DNA of 64,000 nucleotides, from assembly GCF_017497975.1 (NCBI RefSeq), contig NZ_JAGDEL010000008.1:143115-207114 (forward strand), in the 5' to 3' direction. Made by a program: the position numbers and the translations under genes. Below the pieces are notes generated by a model. The model was not told the origin of the DNA, did not search any database, and worked only from the letters and a program-made list of their open reading frames with translations. Position 1 is the stretch's first letter; every line of letters starts with the position of its first letter. This document shows, piece by piece, positions 34,350-45,604 of this stretch. Origin of the DNA: Metabacillus bambusae. GTDB lineage: Bacteria; Bacillota; Bacilli; Bacillales; Bacillaceae.

Positions 34350-35783
34350 ATGAAAGCTATATTAAAAAGAAAGAGTACTTGGATGATTCTCTTTTTAGTC
34401 ATGTTATTATCCAGTGTAAGTCTCTACCATAGCAACAAACCATTACCAAAGGGTATTTCATACGAAAGTCAAACCTATATGGTTGATAATGTGAATTTTT
34501 TATATGATTTAAGCTATAAGGATGCTCAAAATAATACGATTTATGAACAGGAGATTTTTCAGGAATTTTATAAATTGATTGGGGAAGCAGAGGAATTTAT
34601 CGTATTGGATATGTTTCTTTTTAACGGATTTGCAGATGGAGAGCGAAAATATCCAGCTATTAGTGAAACATTAACAACTAATATCCTCGAGCAAATAAAA
34701 AAGAAACCGAATTTACAAGTGTATTTGCTTACAGACGAAATAAATACCACTTATAATTCACATAAACTAGAGCATATTGAAGCATTAAAAGAGCATGGTG
34801 TACAGGTTATATTTACTGATTTAAATAAATTAAGAGATCCAAATCCAATATATTCCGGTCTTTGGAGAGTAGCTTTCAAATGGTTTGGACAAGAAGGAAA
34901 TGGTTGGTTACCTAATCCGATAGCAAAGTCAGCCCCAGAAGTTACGTTAAGATCATATTTAAAACTTTTGAATATAAAAGCAAATCATCGAAAGGTCATT
35001 GCCACAGAGGATGCAGCGATTATTTCGTCAGCAAATGCTCATGATGCAAGTGGTTATCATTCTAATATTGCTTTTAAGGTAAACGGCAATATAATTGGTG
35101 ATGTGCTTAATACAGAACAAGCAGTAGCAAAGTTTTCGGGTGGGGGTATACTTCCTAAATGGAAGGAAGAAGATCATCGTAAAGGTAAGATTAGACTTCA
35201 GTTAGTGACAGAAGGGAAAATCGAAGAGAATATCATTGATGAGATCAAATCGACAGAAAAGGGAGATATAATTTGGCTAGCGATGTTCTATTTAGCTGAC
35301 ACAGATGTTCTAAAAGAATTAAAACATGCTGCTTCCAAACGAGATGTAAAAATCAAAATGATCCTTGATCCAAATCAAAATGCGTTCGGATCTGAAAAAA
35401 TGGGCTTACCAAATTTACCTGTAGCTGCAGAGCTAACCCAATTAGCTGAAAAGAACATTGAAATTCGTTGGTATCATACTGGGGAAGAACAGTTCCATTC
35501 TAAATTATTGTATATAGAGAAACAAAAGGAAGCAGTAGTTATTGGTGGATCCGCAAATTTTACTGAGAGAAATTTAAATAACTATAATCTTGAGACAGAT
35601 GTAAAGATAAAAGCCTCAAATCAAGAAGAAGTTATTCAAGAAATAGATTCCTATTTCCATCGTTTATGGAAAAATGAAAATGGAGAATATACAGTTGATT
35701 ATAAGCATTATCAAGATCAATTGCCTGTAGTTAAATATATTCTATATCTGATTCAGAAGCTTTTTCGTTTCACAACCTACTAA
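34350..35783 (+). CDS. Phospholipase D / cardiolipin synthase-superfamily protein, membrane-anchored
   Basis: A 477-residue protein with one N-terminal membrane anchor (STWMILFLVMLLSSVSLY) and two PLD repeats. The catalytic HxK pairs are in NHRKVIATE (about residue 216) and FHSKLLYIE (about 385), each followed by Ser-Ala-Asn (SSANAH, GGSANFTE). In both copies the acidic residue of HxKxxxxD is Glu. Without the extra helices of a classical cardiolipin synthase, it is better seen as a PLD-like phosphodiesterase acting at the outer face; substrate unknown. GGAGG precedes the ATG. Confidence 0.8.
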   Translation: MKAILKRKSTWMILFLVMLLSSVSLYHSNKPLPKGISYESQTYMVDNVNFLYDLSYKDAQNNTIYEQEIFQEFYKLIGEAEEFIVLDMFLFNGFADGERKYPAISETLTTNILEQIKKKPNLQVYLLTDEINTTYNSHKLEHIEALKEHGVQVIFTDLNKLRDPNPIYSGLWRVAFKWFGQEGNGWLPNPIAKSAPEVTLRSYLKLLNIKANHRKVIATEDAAIISSANAHDASGYHSNIAFKVNGNIIGDVLNTEQAVAKFSGGGILPKWKEEDHRKGKIRLQLVTEGKIEENIIDEIKSTEKGDIIWLAMFYLADTDVLKELKHAASKRDVKIKMILDPNQNAFGSEKMGLPNLPVAAELTQLAEKNIEIRWYHTGEEQFHSKLLYIEKQKEAVVIGGSANFTERNLNNYNLETDVKIKASNQEEVIQEIDSYFHRLWKNENGEYTVDYKHYQDQLPVVKYILYLIQKLFRFTTY

Positions 35784-36094
35784 TTAAAAACCTCTTATTA
35801 TCAGTGACTTTATACCTATGTTAATTTTGAATTTTGGTCCTTAGTACCTTTTTTTTATGGCTTCGAATATAATATGCTTTATTTAAAAGAATTGTATGAT
35901 ATTGTCGTTTTTTTTCATTAGTGTAAATATTAAGTCAGTATTATGAAAATTATGGATATTCCTTGACTTTAATTGTTCTTTTTGCAATGTTTTAATTGAG
36001 TCATATTTTTATGGTTGTCTATTTAATGCCTTTTAGGAAAATAGGACAAATTTGATCTAGGCTTAAACGTGATCGTTAATTTGGAGGGTACGGA
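35784..36094. other. Intergenic stretch, nothing recognised
   Basis: AT-rich with several T-runs (one of ~8 T near 35850 and one near 35910). No gene, repeat or clear promoter was picked out. Confidence 0.5.
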
Positions 36095-38875
36095 ATGATA
36101 GAAGAACACACGAGGTATTCACGTCTCGCACAGACTACGAAGCTGATTAATACGAAATTAGAGTTACGTGAAGTGTTAGAGCACGTTGTTACTGCCATAT
36201 CTGATGAAATATTTCGATGTGATTCCGTAGGGATTTATTTACCACAGAATGATGGGACATACAGAGGTTATGTAGGAAAACCAGAACTTTTAAATAGTAT
36301 GACCCTGGATATGCTAGTAATTAATCCTGAAACCGATTTGTTAGCTAAAGAAGTACTTGAAAAGAAAGAAAGTATTTACATACCAGACACCTCTAAGGAT
36401 TCTAGGCCAGATCCTGGACCGATAAAGGCATTTAAAATGAATTCCTTATTATCTTTACCAATAAATTATGAAGATGAAGTATATGGTCTTGTTTTTTTAT
36501 TTAATCATGGTGAACATATGAATTTAACGGAGGCTGAAATACAGTCAGTGGAAGCGTATGTTAATATGGCTGCGGTTGCAATTCGAAATGCGAATAATTT
36601 AACGAGAAAAGAGAATCTAATCTCGGAAAAACAATTGCTATTAGATGTGACAAGAGAACTTTCTCTATGTTCAACAATGAATGAGGTTCTTGATAAATGC
36701 TTCTATTATGTTGGAAGAGTATTAAAGAATACAAATATTGGTGCACATTTGTTAGATCCAATTGCTGGAAATCTGTTTAAACCAGCAAGTTTGAGTAAGG
36801 AAAGTGACTGGACAGAAGAAGCATGGAAGAAAACCCATAGCATTATTAAAATTGATCAAAGTACTGACCGTCTATTTCAAGAAGTAATCCAAACAAAAAA
36901 AGCTTTATTCGTTCCAGATGTATTTTCGGATCCTCGGCCGAACCATGAGGCCTGTCGTACTTTTGGAATAAAAGGAGTGCTAATGCTTCCTATTGTAACA
37001 ATGGGGAAGATTCTTGGATTACTAGCAATCGTGAATTTAGATGAGAAGGATAGGGTATATCCACAAGCAGATATTCAGCTCGCGCAATCGATCGTTGAGG
37101 CGACTGCATCGGTACTTTCACATTTGATTTATATGGAAAAACAGGAACTAATTATAAAGGAACGGACGATAGAGCTTATTGAAAAGAATCAGGAGTTAGA
37201 GGATGTAGTTGGCGAGCTCCAAAGGTTAAGCCGTGAGAAGGAATTGATTCTTAATTCTGCTGGTGATGGAATTGTAGGACTAGATATCGAAGGGAATATT
37301 ACGTTTTGCAATCCTGCTGCGGAAACAATTTTAGGTTACATAGAGAAGGAATTAATCGGAAGATCGTATGAGTCATTCTTTTCAAAAGCAATGACGAGTA
37401 TCAAACATACTTCTCTTTTAAAATGTTCCAAGGAAGCAACGATTTATACGGATGAAACCTTTATTCGCAAAGACGGTTCCAAATTCCCTGCTGAATTTGC
37501 TATCACATCTATTAAAGAAAAGCAAATGGTAATTGGCTATGTTGTCACATTTAAAGATATAACCATCAGGAAACAGATGGAGGAAAAAATAAATTATCAT
37601 GCTTATTATGATAGCTTAACTAACTTACCCAATCGTCTATTATTACAGGATCGATTAAATCAAGGATTAGCTTATGCGCAGCTTCACAAAGAACAGCTTG
37701 CTGTTTTATTCCTTGATTTAGATCGTTTTAAAACCATTAATGATACGTTAGGCCATAGCTATGGAGACTTATTACTTCAAAAGGTTGCTGAGCGTTTAAG
37801 TCATTGTGCGTATAAAGGGTGTACTGTTTCTCGTCAAGGTGGAGATGAATTTACAATTATTTTACCCATTGTTCGCTGTGAAAAAGAGGTAAAAGTTTTC
37901 TCAGAAAACGTAATAGCAGCATTTGAAGAACCTTTTGATTTAAAAGGAAATGAGATCTTTGTAAAAACAAGCATTGGAATCAGCTTGTATCCACAAGATG
38001 GTGTAGATGCAGAAGATTTAATAAAAAAGGCTGACACTGCTATGTATAAGTCAAAAGAGTTAGCTGGAAATGAATATCAATTTTATACATCAGCAATGGA
38101 TAATCATACGCTCGAAAATGTGAAATTAGAGAATTCGTTATACAAGGCACTTGATTTCGATGAATTAAGGATTTACTACCAGCCACAGTATGATAATAAG
38201 AATAAGCGAATCTTCGGTGTTGAGGCACTACTTCGCTGGGAGCACCGAACAAAAGGAATGATTTCCCCTGGAGAATTTATTCCACTTGCAGAGGAAACTG
38301 GCTTGATTGTTCCGATTGGTGAATGGGTACTAAGAAATGCGTGTAAGCAACTAAAAGAGTGGCAAATGAAAGGGTATCCTGAAATTACAGTATCGGTGAA
38401 TGTTTCTGCCCAGCAGTTTAATAAACCGCATTTTGTAAACATGGTAAAAGAAATCATCGATGAAACTCAATTATCACCTCATTTTTTAGAGCTTGAGCTG
38501 ACAGAAAATCTAATTATTCAAAATACAGAGGAAACCTTACATAAAATGTCTAGATTAAAAGATCTAGGGATTAAGATATCAATTGATGATTTTGGGACAG
38601 GCTATTCTTCTCTAGGTTATTTGAAGAATTTTCCGATCAATACTTTGAAAATCGATCGATCCTTTATCAAGGATGTTTGTCATGATCCTAAAAATGCAGC
38701 GATTACCAATACAATCATTACATTAGCCCATAATTTAAACCTACATGTTATTGCTGAAGGGGTAGAGTCATTAGAACAAATTGAATTCTTATCATTAAAT
38801 GATTGTTTTCGTATACAGGGTTATTATTATTCCCGTCCTATAAAGCCTTATGATTTAGTTGAAACTTATTTTTAA
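36095..38875 (+). CDS. GAF-GAF-PAS-GGDEF-EAL c-di-GMP turnover protein
   Basis: A 926-residue cytoplasmic signalling protein. Domains in order: GAF (about 15-165), second GAF (about 185-345), a short coiled coil, PAS (about 375-490, ILNSAGDGIVGLDIEGNITFCNPAAE), GGDEF (about 495-660) and EAL (about 675-920). The cyclase site is intact (SRQGGDEFTI), but the RxxD inhibitory site five residues before it is absent (YKGC). The phosphodiesterase residues are present (GVEALLRWEHR, ELTENLI, DDFGTGYSS). It could make or break c-di-GMP in response to small molecules. GGAGGG precedes the ATG; it is monocistronic. Confidence 0.9.
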   Translation: MIEEHTRYSRLAQTTKLINTKLELREVLEHVVTAISDEIFRCDSVGIYLPQNDGTYRGYVGKPELLNSMTLDMLVINPETDLLAKEVLEKKESIYIPDTSKDSRPDPGPIKAFKMNSLLSLPINYEDEVYGLVFLFNHGEHMNLTEAEIQSVEAYVNMAAVAIRNANNLTRKENLISEKQLLLDVTRELSLCSTMNEVLDKCFYYVGRVLKNTNIGAHLLDPIAGNLFKPASLSKESDWTEEAWKKTHSIIKIDQSTDRLFQEVIQTKKALFVPDVFSDPRPNHEACRTFGIKGVLMLPIVTMGKILGLLAIVNLDEKDRVYPQADIQLAQSIVEATASVLSHLIYMEKQELIIKERTIELIEKNQELEDVVGELQRLSREKELILNSAGDGIVGLDIEGNITFCNPAAETILGYIEKELIGRSYESFFSKAMTSIKHTSLLKCSKEATIYTDETFIRKDGSKFPAEFAITSIKEKQMVIGYVVTFKDITIRKQMEEKINYHAYYDSLTNLPNRLLLQDRLNQGLAYAQLHKEQLAVLFLDLDRFKTINDTLGHSYGDLLLQKVAERLSHCAYKGCTVSRQGGDEFTIILPIVRCEKEVKVFSENVIAAFEEPFDLKGNEIFVKTSIGISLYPQDGVDAEDLIKKADTAMYKSKELAGNEYQFYTSAMDNHTLENVKLENSLYKALDFDELRIYYQPQYDNKNKRIFGVEALLRWEHRTKGMISPGEFIPLAEETGLIVPIGEWVLRNACKQLKEWQMKGYPEITVSVNVSAQQFNKPHFVNMVKEIIDETQLSPHFLELELTENLIIQNTEETLHKMSRLKDLGIKISIDDFGTGYSSLGYLKNFPINTLKIDRSFIKDVCHDPKNAAITNTIITLAHNLNLHVIAEGVESLEQIEFLSLNDCFRIQGYYYSRPIKPYDLVETYF

Positions 38876-38923
38876 TTTAATAATTTTGTTGTTTCATTCT
38901 CAACCGAACGGGAGGCGTTAAAG

Positions 38924-40564
38924 GTGAAAGCAATACGTGGAGTTCTTAATTATTTAAGAAATGGTGGAGTAAAATATGTCTTTGGAATACCTGCAGGCTC
39001 TGTAAATGCCTTTTTTGATGAACTATATGACATCCCAGAAATGACACCGATTGTTACAAAGCATGAGGGTGCGGCATCTTATATGGCGGCAGCTTATGCA
39101 AAATACTCAGAGTCTTTAAGCGTTTGTATTGGTTGTAGTGGACCTGGAGGCACAAACTTAGTCACAGGTGCTGCAAATGCAATGCGGGAGCATTTACCAA
39201 TATTATTTTTGACAGGTGCTGTGCCAGTTCATACAAATGGACTTAATGCATCACAGGAATTAAATGCGCAGCCGATATATGAGTCAGTGACAAAATATAG
39301 TGTAACAGTTAAGAATTCAAGCGAACTATTGGCTACGATTGTAAAAGCAGTTGAAATTGCTTTAACAGGAATACCTGGCCCAGTTCATGTAGCAGTTCCA
39401 ATCGATGTACAGCTTAATTTAATAGATGATACTGATATTCCAGCTTTTCCAATCGTGAAGAAACAATCGCCTGATTTAGAGGTTATTAACAAAGTAGTAG
39501 AGAAAATTACTACACATCAGGATGGAATTATTTTTGTCGGACAAGGGGCGAGTGGTGCAGTAAACCAAGTCATTGAATTGGCTGAATTGTTGAATATGTC
39601 GATCCTAACTACTCCTCAAGCGAAGGGATTAATTAGGAATGATCATCCATTATTTAAAGGAGTATTTGGCTTTGCAGGTCATGAGGAAGCATCAAGCTTA
39701 GTTAATGAAGGAAGCGGAGATACTCTTCTTGTTATTGGATCAAGTCTAGGGGAAACCGCAACTAATAACTGGAATTCTAATTTAACAAAAAATCGTTATG
39801 TTATTCAAGTAGATATTGATGAGTCAGTGTTTAATAGAAAGTACCATGTTGATCTACCTGTAGTTGGGGATGCAAAACTTAGCCTACATGCGCTCATAAC
39901 AGAAGTGAAAAAAAGAATTACAGATAAGCATATTTATTCTTATAGAGAACAGCCATTTGAAGATGATCAAGATATGAAAGAGTTTAATAGTCAGAATGTA
40001 TTAGTCGCTCTGCAAAAGCTGTTACCAGAAACGACACGATATACAATTGATATTGGTGAGTTTATGTCTTATGTGATCCATTATATGCATGTTAAAGCTC
40101 CACACACGTTTGATATTAATGTGCACTTTGGTGCCATGGGTACAGGAATTGGTTCTGCAATAGGAAGTAAGCTAGCTGAACCAGAAAGAGACGTAGTTTG
40201 TATAACAGGTGATGGCTGTTTTTTCATGCATGGAATGGAAATTTTGACGGCAAAGGAATATCAGCTTCCAATCGTATTTGTTGTCATGAACAATGCGCGT
40301 TTAGGAATGGTTTACCATGGTCATAACCTACAATATCAACGGTCACATTCCCGATTTGAACAGCAACCGGTTAGTATCTCTGCTATGGCTGATTCCTTAG
40401 GGGTTCGAAGTGCTCGTGTTCAACGATTAGACGATATAACTCCTGAACTAATCGATTTGCTTCGATTAGAAAATGGACCAGTTGTTTTAGAGGTTGAATT
40501 AGTTGATCACAACATCCCACCGATGGGAGATCGTGTGAAATTTCTTTCTTCATTTGGAAAGTAA
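38924..40564 (+). CDS. Thiamine-diphosphate-dependent enzyme (acetolactate synthase / benzoylformate decarboxylase family)
   Basis: A 546-residue ThDP enzyme. The N-terminal Pyr domain has the catalytic Glu in VTKHEGAASYMAAAYAK, a central domain follows, and the C-terminal PP domain holds the Mg/ThDP motif ITGDGCFFMHGMEILTAKEYQLPIVFVVMNNARLGM (GDG...NN). Such sequences cover acetolactate synthases, pyruvate oxidases and 2-keto acid decarboxylases; sequence alone does not decide. No small regulatory subunit or riboswitch accompanies it. It starts at a GTG after CGGGAGG. Confidence 0.85.
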   Translation: MKAIRGVLNYLRNGGVKYVFGIPAGSVNAFFDELYDIPEMTPIVTKHEGAASYMAAAYAKYSESLSVCIGCSGPGGTNLVTGAANAMREHLPILFLTGAVPVHTNGLNASQELNAQPIYESVTKYSVTVKNSSELLATIVKAVEIALTGIPGPVHVAVPIDVQLNLIDDTDIPAFPIVKKQSPDLEVINKVVEKITTHQDGIIFVGQGASGAVNQVIELAELLNMSILTTPQAKGLIRNDHPLFKGVFGFAGHEEASSLVNEGSGDTLLVIGSSLGETATNNWNSNLTKNRYVIQVDIDESVFNRKYHVDLPVVGDAKLSLHALITEVKKRITDKHIYSYREQPFEDDQDMKEFNSQNVLVALQKLLPETTRYTIDIGEFMSYVIHYMHVKAPHTFDINVHFGAMGTGIGSAIGSKLAEPERDVVCITGDGCFFMHGMEILTAKEYQLPIVFVVMNNARLGMVYHGHNLQYQRSHSRFEQQPVSISAMADSLGVRSARVQRLDDITPELIDLLRLENGPVVLEVELVDHNIPPMGDRVKFLSSFGK

Positions 40565-40619
40565 TCGTTTAACGTTTTTTTTCACAAACATCTTAATAAA
40601 GGAATTTTCTAATAGAAAG

Positions 40620-40663
40620 TGCTGACATGAACGTGATTTGCCACATGCATGTCAGCATTTTTT
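40620..40663 (+). terminator. Terminator after the ThDP enzyme gene
   Basis: Stem TGCTGACATG / CATGTCAGCA, ~18-base loop, then TTTTTT. Confidence 0.8.
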
Positions 40664-40667
40664 CGTA

Positions 40668-40735
40668 GGAAATTATAAAATTCTTTTACTGTGGATAAGC
40701 TTTGACATTCCAACTCCAGTGCCTAGTAAATTTCA
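40668..40735 (+). repeat. Interspersed repeat B, partial copy
   Basis: AGGAAATTATAAAATTCTTT and TACTGTGGATAAG repeat the start of the element at 15122, followed by CCAACTCCAGTGCCTAGTAA, a diverged form of its CCAGCGCCTAGCC block. The rest of the element is missing. Confidence 0.65.
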
Positions 40736-40774
40736 CACCCCTTATACGCGATTAGTCAACATCGAAGTCTTGAG

Positions 40775-41383
40775 CTATTGTTTTTTTGATTCCATCTTTG
40801 GTTTTAAAAAGAGTTCAGCTTCAATGATATATCGCTGTGGTGCCGGGCCAATAAAGGTAAAGGGATAGCAAGTTATTAATGTTAATGTGTGTCTTGGCTT
40901 AGGTACAATGACTGTATTATCATCATTATCAACAATACGAATTTTTTTGATCTTATATATGTAATATGTACTAGACCTCTCGACAATAAGTTTATCACCT
41001 ACTACTAATTGATCGAGATGTCGAAAAAAGGTATCCCGATGACCTGCAAGTACAGAGTTGCTTGCTTCGCCAGGTAAAGCCGTACCTCTAATATGACCAA
41101 TGCCTTTTTTTAAAATCGTCTCACTATCACCAAAAAAGATCGGAAAGGTTTGCTTAAGTTTAGGGATCGAAAGAGAACCTAGTTTTTCACCATCCTGAGG
41201 TATAGTAGTAACGACTGGTAGCAGGGCTTCCTTATTTTCTGATTTTGCTATAGCAATTTGTTCATCAATGTTTTCATCTGTTGAATTTAGACCAACCCAA
41301 GTCCAGTAAGCATAATAACTAAACATACTTAAGCCAATAAAAATTAGAACAATGGACAGGTTAGGTAAAGTACGCTTAATCAC
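40775..41383 (-). CDS. Class D sortase
   Basis: A 202-residue membrane-anchored transpeptidase. The N-terminal anchor is LSIVLIFIGLSMFSYYAYW. Catalytic residues are visible: His in VLAGHRDTFFRHL, Cys in TLITCYPF and Arg in PAPQRYIIEA. It should cut the LPDTA signal of the adjacent acidic protein and link it to the cell wall. Translation begins at a GTG that directly follows the stop of that gene, so it is translationally coupled. Confidence 0.9.
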   Translation of the reverse strand: MIKRTLPNLSIVLIFIGLSMFSYYAYWTWVGLNSTDENIDEQIAIAKSENKEALLPVVTTIPQDGEKLGSLSIPKLKQTFPIFFGDSETILKKGIGHIRGTALPGEASNSVLAGHRDTFFRHLDQLVVGDKLIVERSSTYYIYKIKKIRIVDNDDNTVIVPKPRHTLTLITCYPFTFIGPAPQRYIIEAELFLKPKMESKKQ

Positions 41384-42340
41384 TTAGTTTACCTGTTGAA
41401 ATCTCTTTGAATAATGAAAGCCGATTAAGCCAATTCCAATTACCAACAAACCTAATATCATATTTACCCATAAAGATGAAGCCGTATCTGGTAAACGATT
41501 ATGGAATAGAGAAGTGAGTTCTCCTGCTAAATCACCAACCTGTGCTAATTCTATACCAGATTCAATAAGGAATTCTGAGCTAAGCATTTCCTCTGATAGC
41601 TGCATATCTAAAAGTAATTCACCATCTGTGCTATAAAGCTGGATCAATAATTCATTCCCATATAATTCTTCCATACCCATTAGTTCCTTAAAGGTTGCAG
41701 CGGCCTCTACCCCATTTTTATCTACTAAGAAAAAGCGAAGATCAAGCTGTAAAATAGTCATCATATCTTTTAACACAGCGACCAGTTCATCTTGTTGTGC
41801 TTTTGTAAGCTCAGTTGTGTCTTCAAGCATAAAAAAAGGATCTAATCTAGAAATAATGTCTTCCATTTGTTGTTCAAGCAATGTCTCGTCAAGCTCCATA
41901 AAGTGAGTAAACAATGAATCTACTTCTGCATCTGTTAAGCCGATTAAAGCCATGAATTCCTCTAGTTCTGCCATCTCTTCGTCGTGGCCTAAATAAAAAC
42001 TAATTGCAATATCGAGGTCTTCTATAAAGAAATAATCCTCTACGGATTCGCCAAACTCTGCTAATAAAGTATCTAACTCTGACCTTGTAATTTCATGTTG
42101 AAGTAATAAATCTGCCAAATTTTCATCAGTTAAAGGTGTTCCAAGCATGCTTTTAAGATCTTCAATTGTTTCAAAGTCATCAATAGCTAGCTCGTAATAG
42201 TTAAGATACTCAGTTAGATCATGATTAGTCCATCCTAATTCTGATAGTATTTGATCTACTTGAGCTTGTGGCAGTGCTGCAAAAGCTGTTTGCTGGACAA
42301 TAAAAATGAATAAAAAGCTTAAGATTAATCCTTTTTTCAT
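41384..42340 (-). CDS. Processed acidic surface protein with LPxTA sorting signal
   Basis: A 318-residue exported protein with a signal peptide (GLILSFLFIFIVQQTAFAALPQA) and a long, very acidic region. Repeating motifs are of the 'L..LG.T...L...L......L..F...EDYF.IEDL' type, which looks like several copies of a ~40-residue helical unit. It ends in a cell-wall sorting signal: RLPDTASS, a hydrophobic helix and a KRFQQVN tail. This is the 'processed acidic surface protein' family known to travel with class D sortases. Its molecular role is unknown; calcium binding or spore/biofilm surface roles are guesses. CGGAGG precedes the ATG. Confidence 0.88.
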   Translation of the reverse strand: MKKGLILSFLFIFIVQQTAFAALPQAQVDQILSELGWTNHDLTEYLNYYELAIDDFETIEDLKSMLGTPLTDENLADLLLQHEITRSELDTLLAEFGESVEDYFFIEDLDIAISFYLGHDEEMAELEEFMALIGLTDAEVDSLFTHFMELDETLLEQQMEDIISRLDPFFMLEDTTELTKAQQDELVAVLKDMMTILQLDLRFFLVDKNGVEAAATFKELMGMEELYGNELLIQLYSTDGELLLDMQLSEEMLSSEFLIESGIELAQVGDLAGELTSLFHNRLPDTASSLWVNMILGLLVIGIGLIGFHYSKRFQQVN

Positions 42341-42659
42341 GCGTTACTTTCCTCCGATTGTTGGTTTATGCTGGTATTATTTGTGAATTTTTTAATATTA
42401 TTCTACTGGTAATAGAAAATAATAGAATGAAGTAGGAGAAGGAAAGTAAGTTTAGCGCAAGAGAGCCAAAAAGAAAAAAATGACCCGGTTGGTTTTATTT
42501 TGAGACATAAGGAAAAGTGTCAGGACAGTTTGATGAAAAGATAGAGTTATGTTGTATTTGATATAAATACATATGTCAGTGACATGAACGTTAGGGATGT
42601 AAGACAACTTTCAAATTTCTTTCATCTCACATAAAAAGATTTAAAAGGTTATTTGGGGG
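42341..42659. other. Divergent promoter region between the sortase pair and ymaF
   Basis: AT-rich, about 320 bases. No confident promoter was assigned and no gene was seen. Confidence 0.45.
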
Positions 42660-43055
42660 ATGTTTATGAGTTTTATAATTGGAGCATTAAAGCCTCACCA
42701 TGCCCATCGCTTTTTGGCAAAAACAACTGTTACCAAAGCCCATTATCACACAATTGAAGGCTATACAAGATCAGTAAATGGTAATAGCTTTGATCGACAT
42801 ATTCATATGTATCGTGGGGTTACCTCCTTTGAAAACAAACATTATCATCGTTTTTATGGGAAAACAGGTCCTGCGATCCCTTTACCAGATGGTAGTCATT
42901 ATCATGAATTTGAAATGAGAACGTACTATAATTACGATGAACCACTTGAGGTAAAATTCGGCGGGGTAAAATATGGTGATCCGAATCGGCCTAAGCACGA
43001 TCATTGGTTTAAAGGGAAAACACTGGATATTGTCGGAGATGATCCTTATTTTTAA
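42660..43055 (+). CDS. ymaF: YmaF family protein
   Basis: A 131-residue His-rich protein with repeated short His motifs (HAHRF, HYHTIEGYTRSVNG, HIHMYRGVTSF, HYHRFYGKTG, HYHEFEMRT, HDHWFKG). This is the pattern of Bacillus YmaF, of unknown function and probably metal-binding. A GGGGGA site leads to two in-frame ATGs, at 42660 and 42666; the second has the better spacing, the first is kept as the longer reading. Monocistronic. Confidence 0.85.
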   Translation: MFMSFIIGALKPHHAHRFLAKTTVTKAHYHTIEGYTRSVNGNSFDRHIHMYRGVTSFENKHYHRFYGKTGPAIPLPDGSHYHEFEMRTYYNYDEPLEVKFGGVKYGDPNRPKHDHWFKGKTLDIVGDDPYF

Positions 43056-43179
43056 CCTCTTAAGGTGAGATGGTTTTCTATATTATTTGTTTCAATCACA
43101 GCAATTTTACAAAGGTAATTGATAGAAGAATGTGCTCGAAACCGCAAACAATAAAGAAAATAAAAATTTATTTAGTAAA

Positions 43180-43206
43180 AAAGAGGGCAGTGGTATGCCC
43201 TCTTTC
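43180..43206 (-). terminator. Terminator after thiC
   Basis: AAAGAGGGCA and TGCCCTCTTT around ACCAC on the minus strand, followed by TTT. It lies 13 bases after the thiC stop and may also end the opposite-strand ymaF transcript. Confidence 0.75.
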
Positions 43207-43218
43207 CGGATTTCGGGA

Positions 43219-45099
<1,881 letters not shown>

Positions 45100-45123
45100 C
45101 TAGTAGCTCCTTAACAACTCTTA

Positions 45124-45220
45124 CTACTTCCCTACGCTGGTATCATCCAGATCAGGTTCAAAGGGTCAAAGAACTTCAATCGCGTTCCTCTCTCAGTCCA
45201 GGCTAATGGACTCCCCTAGT
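45124..45220 (-). promoter_or_regulatory. TPP riboswitch upstream of thiC
   Basis: On the minus strand: CTAGGGGAGTCC, GACTGAGAGAGG, TTTGACCC, GAACCTGATCTGGATGATACC and CGTAGGGAAGTAG, the complete THI element. Confidence 0.96.
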
Positions 45221-45252
45221 AGAAAATGGTAATAGTATTAAAATCTTTTTTA

Positions 45253-45280
45253 ACTATATCATAAATAAGTTACTAGTCAA
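45253..45280 (-). promoter_or_regulatory. SigA-type promoter of thiC
   Basis: On the minus strand TTGACT, 16-base spacer, TATAGT, placed about 33 bases before the THI element. Confidence 0.65.
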
Positions 45281-45389
45281 CGGAATATTTTGAAAAAAGA
45301 TAAATAATGATTCTATTAGACTAGTAGAATGCAGAATGTACGTATATCTAACTAAAAATAAAAACTTCCTTACTCATTGAACTGTATCC

Positions 45390-45604
45390 CGAAAAATGGA
45401 CACTTATATTTAAGTCCATTTTTCGGGATTTTTTATGTTTGATCATAGAAGAACCGTTATCATCAAAACAAATAGAGAGAACGGGGAACTAATATGAGTA
45501 AAATTATTTTTAATGAATTTCAACGTAAACAACTGGAGAACAACCCAAATGTCAATCATGTATCAGATCGGTCGATCTCATACAAACCTGAATTTACAGA
45601 ATTA
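45390..45604 (+). mobile_element. Remnant of an IS3-family element, left end and start of orfA
   Basis: A hairpin with arms TCCCGAAAAATGGAC and GTCCATTTTTCGGGA (45397-45438), as often precedes IS transposase genes, is followed by an ATG at 45494 after GAACGGGGAAC. The frame reads MSKIIFNEFQRKQLENNPNV then SDRSISYKPEFT and is lost at about 45604. It resembles the N-terminus of IS3-type helix-turn-helix orfA proteins and the truncated frame at 63956. Confidence 0.6.

Noticed and set aside
40638..40868. Plus-strand open frame of 76 codons
   Set aside because: No ribosome binding site; it starts in a terminator, runs through repeat B and then overlaps the sortase gene in antisense.
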